Part shown: one piece after another, positions 1 through 5,160 of the stretch
How the letters are laid out: the number at the start of each line of letters is the position of its first letter
How positions within the stretch are numbered: position 1 is the first letter of the stretch
Assembly (NCBI GenBank): GCA_023399355.1
Contig: JAEWQC010000289.1
Span: 1-5,160 of the forward strand
Origin: Bacillota bacterium
Lineage (GTDB): Bacteria; Bacillota; Clostridia; Acetivibrionales; DTU013
Direction of reading: 5' to 3'
DNA: 5,160 nt
Position numbers and translations under genes: made by a program
Notes under the pieces: generated by a model
Told to the model about the DNA's origin: nothing
What the model saw: the letters and a program-made list of their open reading frames with translations, nothing else
The model's database searches: none

Positions 1-293
1 ACTTTGGGAGCCTAGATGTTGCGGCTGTCTGGTTTGCCGGTGTAGCCGTTGTAGCACAGTGGATTCCCTGATGTCCTTGGAGCCCGTGTCTCTGTCCGGC
101 ATCCGACGGCTGGTACGATTGGCAAACTTGGATTTATGCCGCCGTCCCATGCCCTTGGTTCCTTCCCGCCTGTCGAATGTAACGGCTACCTGGTGCCGGT
201 TACGGCTGCGGTTTTGCTGTTTCACTAGCAGCGCTGCTCGGACAAGTGCTTCGCACGCTTGAACCGGAAAATCCAAAAAATTTCCCCCATTCG
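1..293. other. GC-rich segment of unknown identity, possible edge of a mobile element
   Basis: This stretch is visibly richer in G and C than everything after about position 300. No reading frame in it looks like a convincing protein. A 67-codon plus-strand frame (59-262) is arginine- and cysteine-rich and has no ribosome site. A minus-strand frame stays open from beyond 290 to position 1 but is Arg/Gln-rich and has no good start. Structure is present: a perfect palindrome AGCAGCGCTGCT at 227-238, a small hairpin GTGC-TTC-GCAC at 246-256, and a 9-bp inverted pair GTAGCCGTT (42-50) and AACGGCTAC (181-189). Clustered palindromes of this kind occur near transfer origins and mobilisation genes of clostridial integrative elements, which is my best guess. 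I cannot confirm it from sequence alone. Confidence 0.35.
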
Positions 294-435
294 ATTGAAA
301 AAACAGAAAATTATATAAAAGATTGCTGCACTTTTTGACCGAGAAGCTATAACCGTTAAAACGTCAAAAAAGAATCTTATCCTCGCTATGAGAAAGTATA
401 TGCTATTGGTTATTAATAAAAAATTACAGAATTTT
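294..435. other. AT-rich non-coding spacer with an interrupted inverted repeat
   Basis: There is no gene here. The only structure I see is an 8-bp inverted repeat, TTTTTGAC at 332-339 and GTCAAAAA at 363-370, with a 23-nt loop. It could fold into a weak AT-rich stem, but it lacks the GC-rich stem followed by a T-run that would make it a clear terminator. The segment separates the GC-rich block from the promoter of the TIR-domain gene. Confidence 0.4.
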
Positions 436-464
436 TTGGAATTATTTAAAAACTTTGATATAAT
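436..464 (+). promoter_or_regulatory. Extended -10 sigma-A-type promoter for the nuclease-TIR gene
   Basis: A perfect TATAAT at 459-464 is preceded by TG plus one base (456-458), giving the extended -10 form TGnTATAAT. A TTGGAA hexamer at 436-441 matches 4 of 6 bases of the TTGACA consensus at the ideal 17-bp spacing. Transcription would start near 471, giving a leader of about 100 nt before the ATG at 571. This is the strongest promoter seen in the window. I see no obvious operator, though the leader could carry control. Confidence 0.7.
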
Positions 465-525
465 ATCTGTATTTATGTAGTTTATAGTTCAACAATGATG
501 TGATTCAAAATAATTACGATATTTA

Positions 526-566
526 GCATAGATATTATGCCTATAATGAGGAATTGGTAGGAGGAG
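526..566 (+). promoter_or_regulatory. Leader hairpin and strong ribosome binding site of the nuclease-TIR gene
   Basis: AGGAGG at 559-564 sits 6 nt before the ATG at 571, a near-perfect Shine-Dalgarno sequence that fixes the start. Just upstream, GCATA (526-530) and TATGC (536-540) form a 5-bp stem with a 5-nt loop. The stem is small and may be incidental. Confidence 0.65.
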
Positions 567-570
567 CTAG

Positions 571-2148
571 ATGATAGATTTTACTTTAATTGATAACGGA
601 GAAGATTTCGAACTGCTTTGTGAAGATTTATTGCGCCGTAAAGGATTTGTTATACAAACACGCCCATCAAGAGGAGCAGACTTTGGCGCTGACATGATTG
701 TTGAAATTACTAATGTCGACAGTTTGGGATGTAAAGAGAATTTAAGAATTTTAGTTGAATGCAAGCATTATGCAAAAAGTAATAGATCTGTTCGCGAAGA
801 ACAAATAGGAAATATTATTGAAAGAACTATCTCACATAACTGTAATCGTTATTTGTTAATAACAAGCACAGTCCCCTCTACCTCTGTGAGAAACCAACTG
901 GAGAGCATTAGCAACAATCCGACAATTAATATATCTGCTATGTTCTGGGCTAAAAATGATTTAAATGATTTCATAAATGAGTATCCGGATATTGTAAGAA
1001 AGTATTTTACGAATAGAAAAATACTAATGGAACAAAAAAGTGAGAAGGGCAATCCTAGACTCACGGTATGTATACATGCACACCCAGATTTTAGTGATGA
1101 ATTAAATAGTGCTGTTTCTATTTGGAATGATTGCCAAACTCATGCTTTGTTTAAGTTAGTAAAACCCTCCCAACATAATGAGAGAATGATATTAGTATCC
1201 GGAGATATTAATGACAAAGAAGCTGCAATAATTGCAAATACCATACGTGAAGCTGCTGGCTATACTACTGACGAATATATAATTCAGTTTTGTGAAAAAC
1301 GATTACATAGCAGAGGATATTATCAATTATTTGCATCAGGGACAAAACACTCGGAAATTCCTCCAAATACTGCAACAATATCTCTATATGCTATGCGAAG
1401 ATTATCTGAAGGTTATAAAAGTTGTAATAATTTAGTGTTATCAATGCTATTAACGACAATTATCCATGTTGTTTCTGAAGGGGTCGGATTAGAATCGCAT
1501 GATGAAATGCGTAAATGTATTATGGACTTTGATAATGATATGTCAGATATCCTTTCCACCATTGCAGAAGGTCCTACATTTTGTAAAAAATGTTCGAAAC
1601 AATTGCAAAGAATGGGTTCCGATTTTATGTTCTTACTTGCTAAAGAAACACAAAATTACATAAAGGACAATATGGCTTCTGATGTATTGACACATAAGTT
1701 GTCATTGAGAGAAAAACGACTAAAAGAATTTGGCGATGACTACACTTATGATGTTGCGTTATCTTTTGCTGGTGAGGATCGTGGAATTGCTGAAAAATTA
1801 GCAAAGGGATTGACCGATTTAGGCATAAAAGTGTTTTATGATAATTATGAAAAATCCAAATTATGGGGACAGGACTTATATTCATATCTTTCAGATTTAT
1901 ATAGACTTCGTTCAAAATATTGTGTAATGCTTATTTCAAAATATTATGCAGATAAATCATGGACAAATCATGAAAGGCAGGCGGCCCAAGAACGTGCTTT
2001 TAAGGAGAATAGACCTTATATATTACCAATAAAAATTGATGATACTGAAATACCTGGTATTCTTTCTACTACAGGTTATTTGCATTTAGAAAATGATAAT
2101 ATTGATGATATAGTAGTATTACTAAATGAAAAGTTAACAAATTCATAA
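571..2148 (+). CDS. Mrr-like nuclease / degenerate zincin / TIR domain fusion protein, probable anti-phage defence
   Basis: The 525-residue protein shows three regions. Residues 1-146 resemble the Mrr_cat PD-(D/E)xK endonuclease fold: GADFGAD (35-41, likely catalytic D41) followed by LVECKHY (61-67, catalytic E63 and K65). Residues about 160-345 resemble an archaemetzincin-like zincin: a helix with H299, E303, G306 and H310 where HExxHxxGxxH is expected, a CIM turn (316-318), and a CxxC pair (C338, C341). The HE and second H are not conserved, so proteolysis is doubtful. Residues about 391-520 form a TIR domain: YDVALSFAGEDR (393-404), the VFYD strand (421-424), and SWTNHER (463-469), where E468 is the probable NADase glutamate. 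No signal peptide or membrane span is seen, so it should be cytoplasmic. Known TIR defence proteins destroy NAD+ or make ADP-ribose signals, and Mrr domains cut DNA. The combined role here is inferred. The start is set by AGGAGG at 559-564. Confidence 0.85.
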   Translation: MIDFTLIDNGEDFELLCEDLLRRKGFVIQTRPSRGADFGADMIVEITNVDSLGCKENLRILVECKHYAKSNRSVREEQIGNIIERTISHNCNRYLLITSTVPSTSVRNQLESISNNPTINISAMFWAKNDLNDFINEYPDIVRKYFTNRKILMEQKSEKGNPRLTVCIHAHPDFSDELNSAVSIWNDCQTHALFKLVKPSQHNERMILVSGDINDKEAAIIANTIREAAGYTTDEYIIQFCEKRLHSRGYYQLFASGTKHSEIPPNTATISLYAMRRLSEGYKSCNNLVLSMLLTTIIHVVSEGVGLESHDEMRKCIMDFDNDMSDILSTIAEGPTFCKKCSKQLQRMGSDFMFLLAKETQNYIKDNMASDVLTHKLSLREKRLKEFGDDYTYDVALSFAGEDRGIAEKLAKGLTDLGIKVFYDNYEKSKLWGQDLYSYLSDLYRLRSKYCVMLISKYYADKSWTNHERQAAQERAFKENRPYILPIKIDDTEIPGILSTTGYLHLENDNIDDIVVLLNEKLTNS

Positions 2149-2183
2149 GCAAAGAAAACTATTATCTATCGGTTGCCATATTG

Positions 2184-2198
2184 CGAAGTACGCATTAT
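2184..2198 (+). repeat. Left arm of an inverted repeat split by the IS
   Basis: CGAAGTACGCATTAT is the reverse complement of ATAATGCGTAGTTCG at 4858-4872 at 14 of 15 positions. With the IS removed and one GTCT kept, the arms are 49 nt apart. They could then have formed a long stem-loop downstream of the nuclease-TIR gene. Confidence 0.55.
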
Positions 2199-2202
2199 GT
2201 CT
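2199..2202. repeat. Left copy of 4-bp target-site duplication (GTCT)
   Basis: GTCT lies immediately outside the left inverted repeat and is matched by GTCT at 4809-4812 immediately outside the right one. The offset from the CTGTGTG core is 4 bases on both sides, so the placement is symmetrical. Joining the flanks with one GTCT gives TTATGTCTATAAT, which resembles TTATGGCTATAAT at 4934-4946 (12/13). That is independent support for this being the true insertion point. Confidence 0.6.
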
Positions 2203-2218
2203 GAGACTGTGTGAAAAC
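2203..2218 (+). repeat. Left terminal inverted repeat of the IS
   Basis: GAGACTGTGTGAAAAC here pairs with the right end, which reads CAGGCTGTGTGAAAAC on the opposite strand. They agree at 14 of 16 positions, including a perfect 12-bp core CTGTGTGAAAAC at 2207-2218. Confidence 0.75.
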
Positions 2219-2294
2219 GAATGAAGAAAAAGGGACGACCATTAATGCCGGAAATGCACATTCATTGGATTATGTGAACATAGGTACTTTTAAA

Positions 2295-2304
2295 AAGGAG
2301 AGGA
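2295..2304 (+). promoter_or_regulatory. Ribosome binding site that sets a TTG start for the nucleotidyltransferase
   Basis: AAGGAGAGGA at 2295-2304 is a strong Shine-Dalgarno match. AAGGAG ends 9 nt before the TTG at 2310. The longer in-frame option, GTG at 2211, lies inside the IS inverted repeat and has no ribosome site. The 33 residues it would add do not look like part of the enzyme fold. Confidence 0.7.
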
Positions 2305-2309
2305 TTATA

Positions 2310-3116
2310 TTGATTCCCCAAATTCATCAGGATTTTATAGATAAATCAATAAAAGTATTTCAAAATGATTTTAGAATTGTAGGAGTTGCCTTAGGAGGTT
2401 CATATATAACTAATAGTATGGATGATTTTTCAGATATTGACTTTGTTATTGCTTTGGAACCAAAACATTCAGAGAAAGTAATGAGAGAAAGATATGAAAT
2501 TGCAGAAAAACTCGGGAAATTGCTTTCAGCATTTACAGGTGAACATGTGGGTGAGCCAAGACTGCTCATATGCCTGTATGGACCTCCTTTATTACATGTA
2601 GACCTTAAGTTCGTATCACTGGAAGATATAGCTCATAGAGTCGAAGATCCAATCATTTTATGGGAAAGGGATAACTCGATATCAAATGCATTGAAATTAA
2701 GTGATGCAAAATTCCCTATGCCCAATTTACAGTGGATCGAGGATAGATTTTGGGTCTGGGTACATTATGGTGCAACTAAAATTGGAAGAAGTGAAGTTTT
2801 TGAAACAATAGAATTCATTTCATTTTTACGGCAGACTGTAATAGGTCCTTTGTTGTTGATGAAAAACAGCAAATTACCGCGTGGTGTTAGGAAAATTGAA
2901 ATGGAAGCACCGGATAGTCTACCATTATTGATAGAAACTGTTTCTGATTATAATATCTTTAATTGTGTTAAAGCATTGCAGGTTATTATAGAACTTTATT
3001 TAGACTTACGAGAATATCATGCAACAGAAGATTTAATAAAGCATTCTGATGCAGAAAGATATTCGAAAGAATACTTATCCGAAATTGCTGTAAATCTAAA
3101 AAGTAATGAAAAGTAA
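2310..3116 (+). CDS. Nucleotidyltransferase-fold protein, passenger gene of the IS
   Basis: From the TTG start the protein has 268 residues. Residues 27-48 carry the nucleotidyltransferase signature: ALGGS (27-31), then SDIDFVI (41-47) with metal-binding D42 and D44. LLHVDLKF (94-101) gives the third carboxylate, D98. The catalytic triad therefore looks intact. The C-terminal half is helical and tryptophan-rich (WIEDRFWVWVHY, 142-153), as in aminoglycoside and lincosamide nucleotidyltransferases of similar length. I cannot name a substrate. From memory, close relatives are often labelled 'oxalate:formate antiporter' in databases, which does not fit, since there are no membrane segments. Modification of a drug, a small molecule or a protein is possible. 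It lies inside the IS ends and about 150 bp ahead of the transposase on the same strand. No clear promoter of its own is visible, so it may be read from outside or from a weak site in the IS left end. Confidence 0.75.
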   Translation: MIPQIHQDFIDKSIKVFQNDFRIVGVALGGSYITNSMDDFSDIDFVIALEPKHSEKVMRERYEIAEKLGKLLSAFTGEHVGEPRLLICLYGPPLLHVDLKFVSLEDIAHRVEDPIILWERDNSISNALKLSDAKFPMPNLQWIEDRFWVWVHYGATKIGRSEVFETIEFISFLRQTVIGPLLLMKNSKLPRGVRKIEMEAPDSLPLLIETVSDYNIFNCVKALQVIIELYLDLREYHATEDLIKHSDAERYSKEYLSEIAVNLKSNEK

Positions 3117-3159
3117 ACTCAAGTAGGTTAGAGTAAGTTTGTAACATTTACATTATATG

Positions 3160-3181
3160 CTCGCAAAGAGTAGCTTTTGAG
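3160..3181 (+). other. Weak hairpin downstream of the nucleotidyltransferase gene
   Basis: CTCG-C-AAAG and CTTT-TGAG can pair around the loop AGTAG, with one bulge and one G-T pair, 44 nt after the stop codon. No T-run follows, so it would be a poor intrinsic terminator. Confidence 0.25.
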
Positions 3182-3198
3182 ATATACATAAACACTGA

Positions 3199-3235
3199 TA
3201 ATTATACCTTATATGTCCCAGATATGGTATAATTA
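3199..3235. repeat. Perfect 10-bp inverted repeat spanning the transposase -10 region
   Basis: TAATTATACC at 3199-3208 and GGTATAATTA at 3226-3235 are exact reverse complements with a 17-nt spacer. After one mismatch the stem can extend by three more pairs (3210-3212 with 3222-3224). The right arm contains the transposase TATAAT, so the repeat could be an operator. It could also be a hairpin that blocks read-through expression when transcribed from upstream, a known strategy for keeping transposase levels low. Confidence 0.6.
3225..3233 (+). promoter_or_regulatory. Extended -10 promoter element of the transposase gene
   Basis: TGGTATAAT at 3225-3233 is a perfect extended -10. No good -35 hexamer is seen at the standard spacing, which the extended form can tolerate. 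Transcription would begin near 3240, leaving only about 5 nt before the first possible ATG (3245). That favours the later ATG at 3266 as the real start. Confidence 0.5.
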
Positions 3236-3265
3236 AGTCAAGAAATGATGATTGGGGCTAAGCTG

Positions 3266-4711
3266 ATGAGCCGATATATAAGCGGAGAAAACAGAAATCA
3301 AATAAATATACTTCCGTTATGCTTGGATGATATGATCGCCCCTGATAATGAAGTAAGAGCGATAGATGCAATAGTTGATAAAATGGATATCCAATCAATG
3401 GGGTTCATTTATTCAGAAACAAAGGAAACCGGCAGAAAGCCATACAGTCCAGTAGATATGTTTAAACTATATAGTTATAGCTACTTTAACGGTATACGTT
3501 CATCCAGAAAAATAGAACGTGAATGTTATAGAAACATAGAAGTTCAATGGCTGGTCAATGAATTAAAACCCGACTTCAAAACAATAGCAGATTTTAGAAA
3601 AGATAATAAGAAACAGATAAAATCGGCTTTTAAGAAATTTAGTATGATATGCGACGAACTGGGCTTGATCGGAAAAGAAATGGTAGCAGTTGATGGCAGT
3701 AAATTCAGAGCAAGTAATAGTCGAATGGCATACCATAGTGAAAACAAACTTAACAAGAAAATTGAACACTATAATAAAACAGCAGAGCAATATTTTCTCC
3801 TGCTCGATCAATGTGATAATGAAGACATAAATAGTAGTGGAATAAATTTAAGTCGAGAAGAAATTGAATTAAAAATAGAAGGAATAAATAAACGTCTGGT
3901 AGAGCTTGAAGTAATAAAGGAGTATGTCAAAGAAAACGGTTCGATATACATTACTGATCCGGACTCCAGAATGATGAAAACAAACAATAACGGTGTTGAT
4001 ATATGCCATAATGTACAAATTGCGGCTGATGATAAAAACCATCTTGTAGTGGTAATTGATGTAACAAGTGAGCCCGTAGATAAGGAGCAATTTCACAATA
4101 TTGCGTTGCAGGCAAAAGAAGAAATGGGGGTCGATACGATAACTGCCATAGCTGATAAAGGGTATTATTCAGCCGCGGAATTTGCAAAATGCAAAGAAGA
4201 TAACATTATCCCAATCGTGTCGAAAGCCGACCATTCGCATATGGCTGCTACAAAAGAGTATGGAAAAACACAATTCAGATATGATGAAGTTAATGATGGA
4301 TACATATGCCCCCAAGGACATCTACTAAAAGCGTATAACCCCAGAAAAGGAAATGCCAAGTATCCAGGACATAAGAGATATCAAAACTTTGGGGCATGCA
4401 ATGAGTGTATAGTAAAAGATAAATGTAGTGATAGTGATAAAGGCCGTACTATTCAAGACAGACCATTTCAAAGATTTGCCGATGAAGTGGACAAGCGTAC
4501 AAATGAACATCTTGATATGTATAAAAAACGCAAACAACTTGTTGAACACCCATTTGGTACGATAAAGAGAGCGTTTGGATTTTCATATTTTTTGACCAGA
4601 GGAACAGAAAGCGTGAGGACTGAGTCGCTTATGCACTTTTTAGTATATAACATGAAGCGAGCAATAAATATCATAGGAACTAAGGAAATAATCGAGATAT
4701 TACAGGGGTAA
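3266..4711 (+). CDS. IS1182-family DDE transposase
   Basis: This is a full-length transposase of 481 residues from the ATG at 3266, or 488 from the ATG at 3245. The later start is preferred because the protein then begins MSRYISGENRNQ, matching the usual family start, and the promoter lies too close to 3245. The ribosome site is weak (GGGG, 3254-3257). Counting from 3245, the N-terminal domain of the DUF772 type spans about 20-135. The catalytic residues are D150 (VAVDGSKF), D304 (AIADKGYYS) and E434 (QLVEHPFGTIK). Between the second D and the E lies a cysteine knuckle (C355, C385, C388, C394), normal for this family. A basic, partly coiled insertion (165-230) separates the first D from the rest. 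It cuts and joins the IS ends at 2203 and 4808. No frameshift or stop interrupts it, so it may be active. Confidence 0.92.
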   Translation: MSRYISGENRNQINILPLCLDDMIAPDNEVRAIDAIVDKMDIQSMGFIYSETKETGRKPYSPVDMFKLYSYSYFNGIRSSRKIERECYRNIEVQWLVNELKPDFKTIADFRKDNKKQIKSAFKKFSMICDELGLIGKEMVAVDGSKFRASNSRMAYHSENKLNKKIEHYNKTAEQYFLLLDQCDNEDINSSGINLSREEIELKIEGINKRLVELEVIKEYVKENGSIYITDPDSRMMKTNNNGVDICHNVQIAADDKNHLVVVIDVTSEPVDKEQFHNIALQAKEEMGVDTITAIADKGYYSAAEFAKCKEDNIIPIVSKADHSHMAATKEYGKTQFRYDEVNDGYICPQGHLLKAYNPRKGNAKYPGHKRYQNFGACNECIVKDKCSDSDKGRTIQDRPFQRFADEVDKRTNEHLDMYKKRKQLVEHPFGTIKRAFGFSYFLTRGTESVRTESLMHFLVYNMKRAINIIGTKEIIEILQG

Positions 4712-4792
4712 GATTCCTTGTAAATTCCTGCTATTACTGATATGACGGTAAAAATGAGTTTTAAATAATGATTATGGTTATGCTGACTAGTT

Positions 4793-4808
4793 GTTTTCAC
4801 ACAGCCTG
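4793..4808 (-). repeat. Right terminal inverted repeat of the IS
   Basis: GTTTTCACACAGCCTG is the partner of the left end. The core GTTTTCACACAG (4793-4804) is a perfect 12-bp reverse complement of 2207-2218. It lies about 80 bp after the transposase stop codon. The 4712-4792 stretch between them holds no gene or clear terminator. Confidence 0.75.
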
Positions 4809-4812
4809 GTCT
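4809..4812. repeat. Right copy of 4-bp target-site duplication (GTCT)
   Basis: This matches GTCT at 2199-2202 at the equivalent distance from the opposite terminal repeat. A 4-bp match alone is weak, but the restored repeat across the empty site supports it. Confidence 0.6.
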
Positions 4813-4835
4813 ATAATCGGATGTTGGGCTGAACA
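4812..4835 (+). repeat. Direct repeat copy 1 (TATAAT ... GATGTTGGGCTGAACA)
   Basis: TATAAT at 4812-4817 followed by GATGTTGGGCTGAACA (4820-4835) aligns with TATAAT at 4941-4946 followed by GATGTTGAGCCTGAACA (4957-4973). The match has one substitution, one single-base gap and an 8-base gap between the two blocks. In the reconstructed uninterrupted site the similarity continues leftward through TTATG. Confidence 0.55.
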
Positions 4836-4857
4836 AGGTGTAGTGAATATTGTAGCA

Positions 4858-4872
4858 ATAATGCGTAGTTCG
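4858..4872 (+). repeat. Right arm of the inverted repeat split by the IS
   Basis: ATAATGCGTAGTTCG pairs with 2184-2198 (14/15). Its first nine bases, ATAATGCGT, occur again at 4942-4950 in direct orientation, so the motif is present three times around the IS insertion site and the SIR2 gene leader. Confidence 0.55.
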
Positions 4873-4913
4873 GTTAACTGTATGTTAGTGCAGTAATGGA
4901 AAATTGGCATAAG

Positions 4914-4940
4914 GTTTGGTTATGACTGTTTGGTTATGGC
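4914..4940 (+). repeat. Short tandem repeat upstream of the SIR2-like gene
   Basis: GTTTGGTTATGAC (4914-4926) and GTTTGGTTATGGC (4928-4940) are direct repeats with a 14-bp period and 12 of 13 bases identical. They end exactly against a TATAAT box (4941-4946), a position suited to a regulator site. Confidence 0.5.
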
Positions 4941-4946
4941 TATAAT
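4916..4946 (+). promoter_or_regulatory. Possible promoter of the SIR2-like gene
   Basis: TATAAT at 4941-4946 is a perfect -10. The nearest -35-like hexamer is TTGGTT at 4916-4921, at a long 19-bp spacing, and there is no TGn extension. The leader would be about 50 nt. The tandem repeat at 4914-4940 overlaps the -35 to -10 interval. Confidence 0.4.
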
Positions 4947-4973
4947 GCGTCGCTCAGATGTTGAGCCTGAACA
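4941..4973 (+). repeat. Direct repeat copy 2 with internal hairpin, in the SIR2-like gene leader
   Basis: This copy of the TATAAT ... GATGTTGAGCCTGAACA unit includes GCTCA (4952-4956) and TGAGC (4962-4966), which can form a 5-bp stem with a 5-nt loop. Copy 1 lacks 8 bases here and so lacks this stem. Confidence 0.5.
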
Positions 4974-5005
4974 TTGCAATTGAAGATACGGAAGGATGAT
5001 GTTAT

Positions 5006-5160
5006 GTGGACGCTTTGGACAAGCTGAAGGTAAAAATGCAAGAGCGCACACCGATTTTACTATTAGGGGCCGGATTCTCCATAGGTGCCAAAAACTCTCT
5101 TGGTGAGGACTTACCAAAAGGCAATGATTTGTCTGACAGATTGTTTGATAGGATGTACCC
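5006..5160 (+). CDS. SIR2-like domain protein, N-terminal part (runs off the window)
   Basis: The frame opens with GTG at 5006 and continues to the window end, giving 51 full codons. Residues 16-24 read ILLLGAGFS, the glycine-rich NAD-binding motif of SIR2-like domains. They are followed by IGAKN and, further on, LPKGNDLSDRLF, the usual pattern of bacterial SIR2_2-type defence proteins. In characterised systems such domains deplete NAD+ after phage sensing. Here only the domain start is visible, so partner domains (ATPase, sensor, nuclease) are unknown. The start is chosen because a stop (TGA, 4997-4999) closes the frame just upstream. AAGGA at 4992-4996 gives a 9-nt spacing. The nearby ATG at 5004 is in another frame and ends after 7 codons. 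Base use is less AT-rich than in the TIR gene, suggesting a different origin. Confidence 0.7.
   Translation, partial: MDALDKLKVKMQERTPILLLGAGFSIGAKNSLGEDLPKGNDLSDRLFDRMY

Larger units (their letters stand above)
2203..4808 (+). mobile_element. IS1182-family-like insertion sequence carrying a nucleotidyltransferase passenger gene
   Basis: The element is bounded by inverted repeats (2203-2218 and 4793-4808, 14/16 identical) and by the duplication GTCT. It carries an intact DDE transposase at its right and a nucleotidyltransferase gene at its left, both on the plus strand. I looked for another terminal repeat between the two genes (3117-3265) and found none. The simplest reading is one element of 2606 bp rather than a short IS beside an unrelated gene. 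IS1182 members usually carry only the transposase, so the extra gene makes this a transporter-type IS. The alternative is a second, deleted IS that supplied the left end. The transposase is uninterrupted with all catalytic residues present, so the element may still move. Confidence 0.7.

Noticed and set aside
59..262. 67-codon plus-strand reading frame in the GC-rich block
   Set aside because: There is no ribosome site, and its Arg/Cys/Ser-rich composition is typical of a chance frame in GC-rich DNA. The opposite strand is open as well.
542..547. Second TATAAT close to the TIR gene
   Set aside because: There is no acceptable -35 at 16-18 bp, no TGn extension, and it lies between the better promoter and the ribosome site.
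2211..2309. N-terminal extension of the nucleotidyltransferase from GTG at 2211
   Set aside because: The GTG lies inside the IS terminal repeat and has no ribosome site. TTG at 2310 has a strong AAGGAGAGGA upstream.
4468..4836. 122-codon minus-strand frame over the transposase 3' end
   Set aside because: It lies opposite the conserved catalytic-glutamate region of the transposase and runs out over the IS right end. It is a shadow frame with no recognisable features.
2184..4973. CRISPR array or retron RNA in the repeats around the IS
   Set aside because: The repeats are few, unevenly spaced and imperfect, with no cas or reverse transcriptase gene in the window.
5004..5027. ATG start near the SIR2-like gene
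   Set aside because: It opens a frame of only 7 codons before TGA. The GTG at 5006 opens the frame containing the GAGFS motif.

Overview
The window looks like an accessory region of a low-GC Firmicute, probably a gut-type Clostridia member. Most of it is AT-rich, with purine-rich Shine-Dalgarno sites and TGnTATAAT extended -10 promoters. This assignment is inference from base composition and signals; no housekeeping gene or rRNA is present to confirm it.

Layout. Positions 1-293 are GC-rich, carry short palindromes and hold no convincing gene. The composition changes sharply near 260-300, so this is probably the edge of a different, possibly mobile, element. A strong extended -10 promoter (436-464) and a 100-nt leader precede a 525-codon gene (571-2148). 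Its product joins an Mrr-type PD-(D/E)xK nuclease domain, a middle domain resembling a degenerate archaemetzincin, and a C-terminal TIR domain with an intact candidate NADase glutamate. The best reading is a multidomain anti-phage effector or sensor.

Positions 2203-4808 appear to be one insertion sequence of the IS1182 type. Its ends are 16-bp imperfect inverted repeats (14/16) flanked by a 4-bp duplication, GTCT. Inside, in order, are a nucleotidyltransferase-fold gene (2310-3116, TTG start) and an intact DDE transposase (3266-4711). No second left end lies between them, so the nucleotidyltransferase seems to be a passenger of the IS. A 10-bp perfect inverted repeat overlaps the transposase promoter.

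After the IS, about 190 bp of repeat-rich non-coding DNA leads to the start of a SIR2-like gene (GTG at 5006) that runs off the window end. Joining the IS flanks with one GTCT recreates a TTATGTCTATAAT block that is repeated (12/13) just upstream of the SIR2 gene. It also restores an interrupted inverted repeat (14/15, 49-nt loop). Before the IS arrived, the TIR gene and the SIR2 gene were therefore separated by only about 250 bp. Two NAD-acting domain types and an Mrr nuclease side by side, plus transposon traffic, is the signature of a defence island. Whether the two genes form one system or are independent cassettes cannot be told from this window.
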